This document shows, in pieces, positions 63,537 to 64,000 of a stretch of DNA of 64,000 nucleotides (its first letter is position 1; each line of letters opens with the position of its first letter). A program made the position numbers and the translations under genes. Under the pieces are notes generated by a model. That model was given only the letters and a program-made list of their open reading frames with translations. It ran no database searches and was not told the DNA's origin. The stretch spans positions 62,001 through 126,000 of the forward strand of contig JAHJHI010000040.1 of NCBI GenBank assembly GCA_018824085.1. The letters run 5' to 3'. The stretch comes from Gammaproteobacteria bacterium. Lineage in GTDB: Bacteria; Pseudomonadota; Gammaproteobacteria; Burkholderiales; Rhodocyclaceae.

Positions 63537-64000
63537 TCGGCTTCCTTCTGGCGTTCGTCTTTTGGATCAAAGAAGGGCGTGGCACACACTTCGGCCGCCA
63601 CCATGCTGCCGTCACCGATGCGGATGGAGAACGGCGTACCCGGCTCGGTCAGCGACGGCTGCAGGAAGGCGAGACCGATGTAGCGCCCGACATGCGGACT
63701 CCACGAAATCGACGTCACGCGTCCGGCGATCTCGCCGTCGTGGATGACCAGATGGCATTCCATCGGCACCTGTCCGGAGTGGTTCTGCGCGAGCAGGAAG
63801 CCGACCAGCTTCCGCTTGAGCGGCATCTGCTTGAGGATCTGCAGCGAACGCTGGCCGACGAAGAAGGGCTTGTCGAGCTTGACCGCCCAGTTCATGCCGA
63901 CCTCGAACGGATTTGTCAGGCCGTCGGTGTCCTGACTGACGATCAGGTGACCCTTTTCCAGACGCAGCAGACGCTGTGCCTCGACCCCGAACGGGCCGAT
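63533..64000 (-). CDS. mgdC: N-methylglutamate dehydrogenase alpha-like subunit, partial
   Basis: C-terminal 155 residues of a SoxA-type subunit, cut by the window end (the 5' part lies beyond 64000). The frame shows LRLEKGHLIVSQDTDG just beyond the window edge side, then NPFEVGMNWAVK, the aminomethyltransferase-like domain RKLVGFLLAQN and GRVTSISWSPHVGRYIGLAFL. It is the folate- and flavin-binding subunit of N-methylglutamate dehydrogenase. The stop overlaps mgdD. Confidence 0.9.
   Translation of the reverse strand: MGPFGVEAQRLLRLEKGHLIVSQDTDGLTNPFEVGMNWAVKLDKPFFVGQRSLQILKQMPLKRKLVGFLLAQNHSGQVPMECHLVIHDGEIAGRVTSISWSPHVGRYIGLAFLQPSLTEPGTPFSIRIGDGSMVAAEVCATPFFDPKDERQKEAE

Noticed and set aside
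1-64000. tRNA, rRNA, CRISPR, prophage or insertion-sequence signals
   Set aside because: No clover-leaf, rRNA core, spaced direct-repeat array, transposase or integrase motif was seen on either strand.

Overview
The window is a GC-rich, gene-dense stretch of chromosome that looks betaproteobacterial. Evidence includes a ribE-ribBX-ribH-nusB-thiL-pgpA run, ptsN followed by hprK, and rpoN followed by hpf. An N-methylglutamate cluster, an MxaD-like protein and a quinohemoprotein amine dehydrogenase cluster point to a facultative methylotroph of the Rhodocyclales, most like Methyloversatilis. That genus assignment is inference from gene content. I saw no tRNA, rRNA, insertion sequence, phage gene or CRISPR array.

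Layout. 0-6.7 kb: a small membrane protein, then on the minus strand ilvA, a YVTN beta-propeller protein and an MxaD-like protein; then plus-strand YqaA-like and VanZ membrane proteins, a 2Fe-2S ferredoxin, a hydrolase and cutA. 6.7-19 kb: housekeeping genes, tightly packed on the plus strand: dsbD; ribE, ribBX, ribH, nusB, thiL, pgpA, pncC; recA, recX, lptB, rpoN, hpf, ptsN, hprK; and a PsiF-repeat protein. 19.5-27.6 kb: a phospho-signalling block. Two secreted proteins (one CsgG-like) precede a transmembrane Ser/Thr kinase and a protein with four FHA domains fused to an ABC exporter, facing a convergent class III cyclase-FHA protein. 27.7-41 kb: a pteridine reductase, a MidA-type methyltransferase, a probable pseudokinase, a diheme cytochrome, a hydrolase, a GGDEF-EAL protein behind a cupredoxin, a PAS protein with a decayed GGDEF domain, and a NarX/NarL-type two-component pair.

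41-53.7 kb: the qhp cluster for quinohemoprotein amine dehydrogenase. Read on the minus strand it runs qhpA, qhpD, qhpC, qhpB, qhpF, qhpE, a CcmF-like gene, qhpG and a TorF-type porin, with the regulator qhpR divergent. QhpD, QhpE, QhpF and QhpG are maturation factors that cross-link, trim, export and hydroxylate the small QhpC subunit, which carries the cysteine tryptophylquinone cofactor. The CcmF-like haem-handling protein embedded in the operon is unexpected.

53.8-64 kb: the N-methylglutamate pathway for methylamine. On the minus strand this is mgdC (cut by the window edge), mgdD, gmaS, mgsA, mgsB and mgsC. It is followed by three small membrane proteins of unknown role, an APC-type permease, two further membrane-associated proteins and a second TorF-type porin about 95% identical to the first. 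Two amine-oxidation gene sets therefore lie side by side, and each ends in a near-identical outer-membrane channel.
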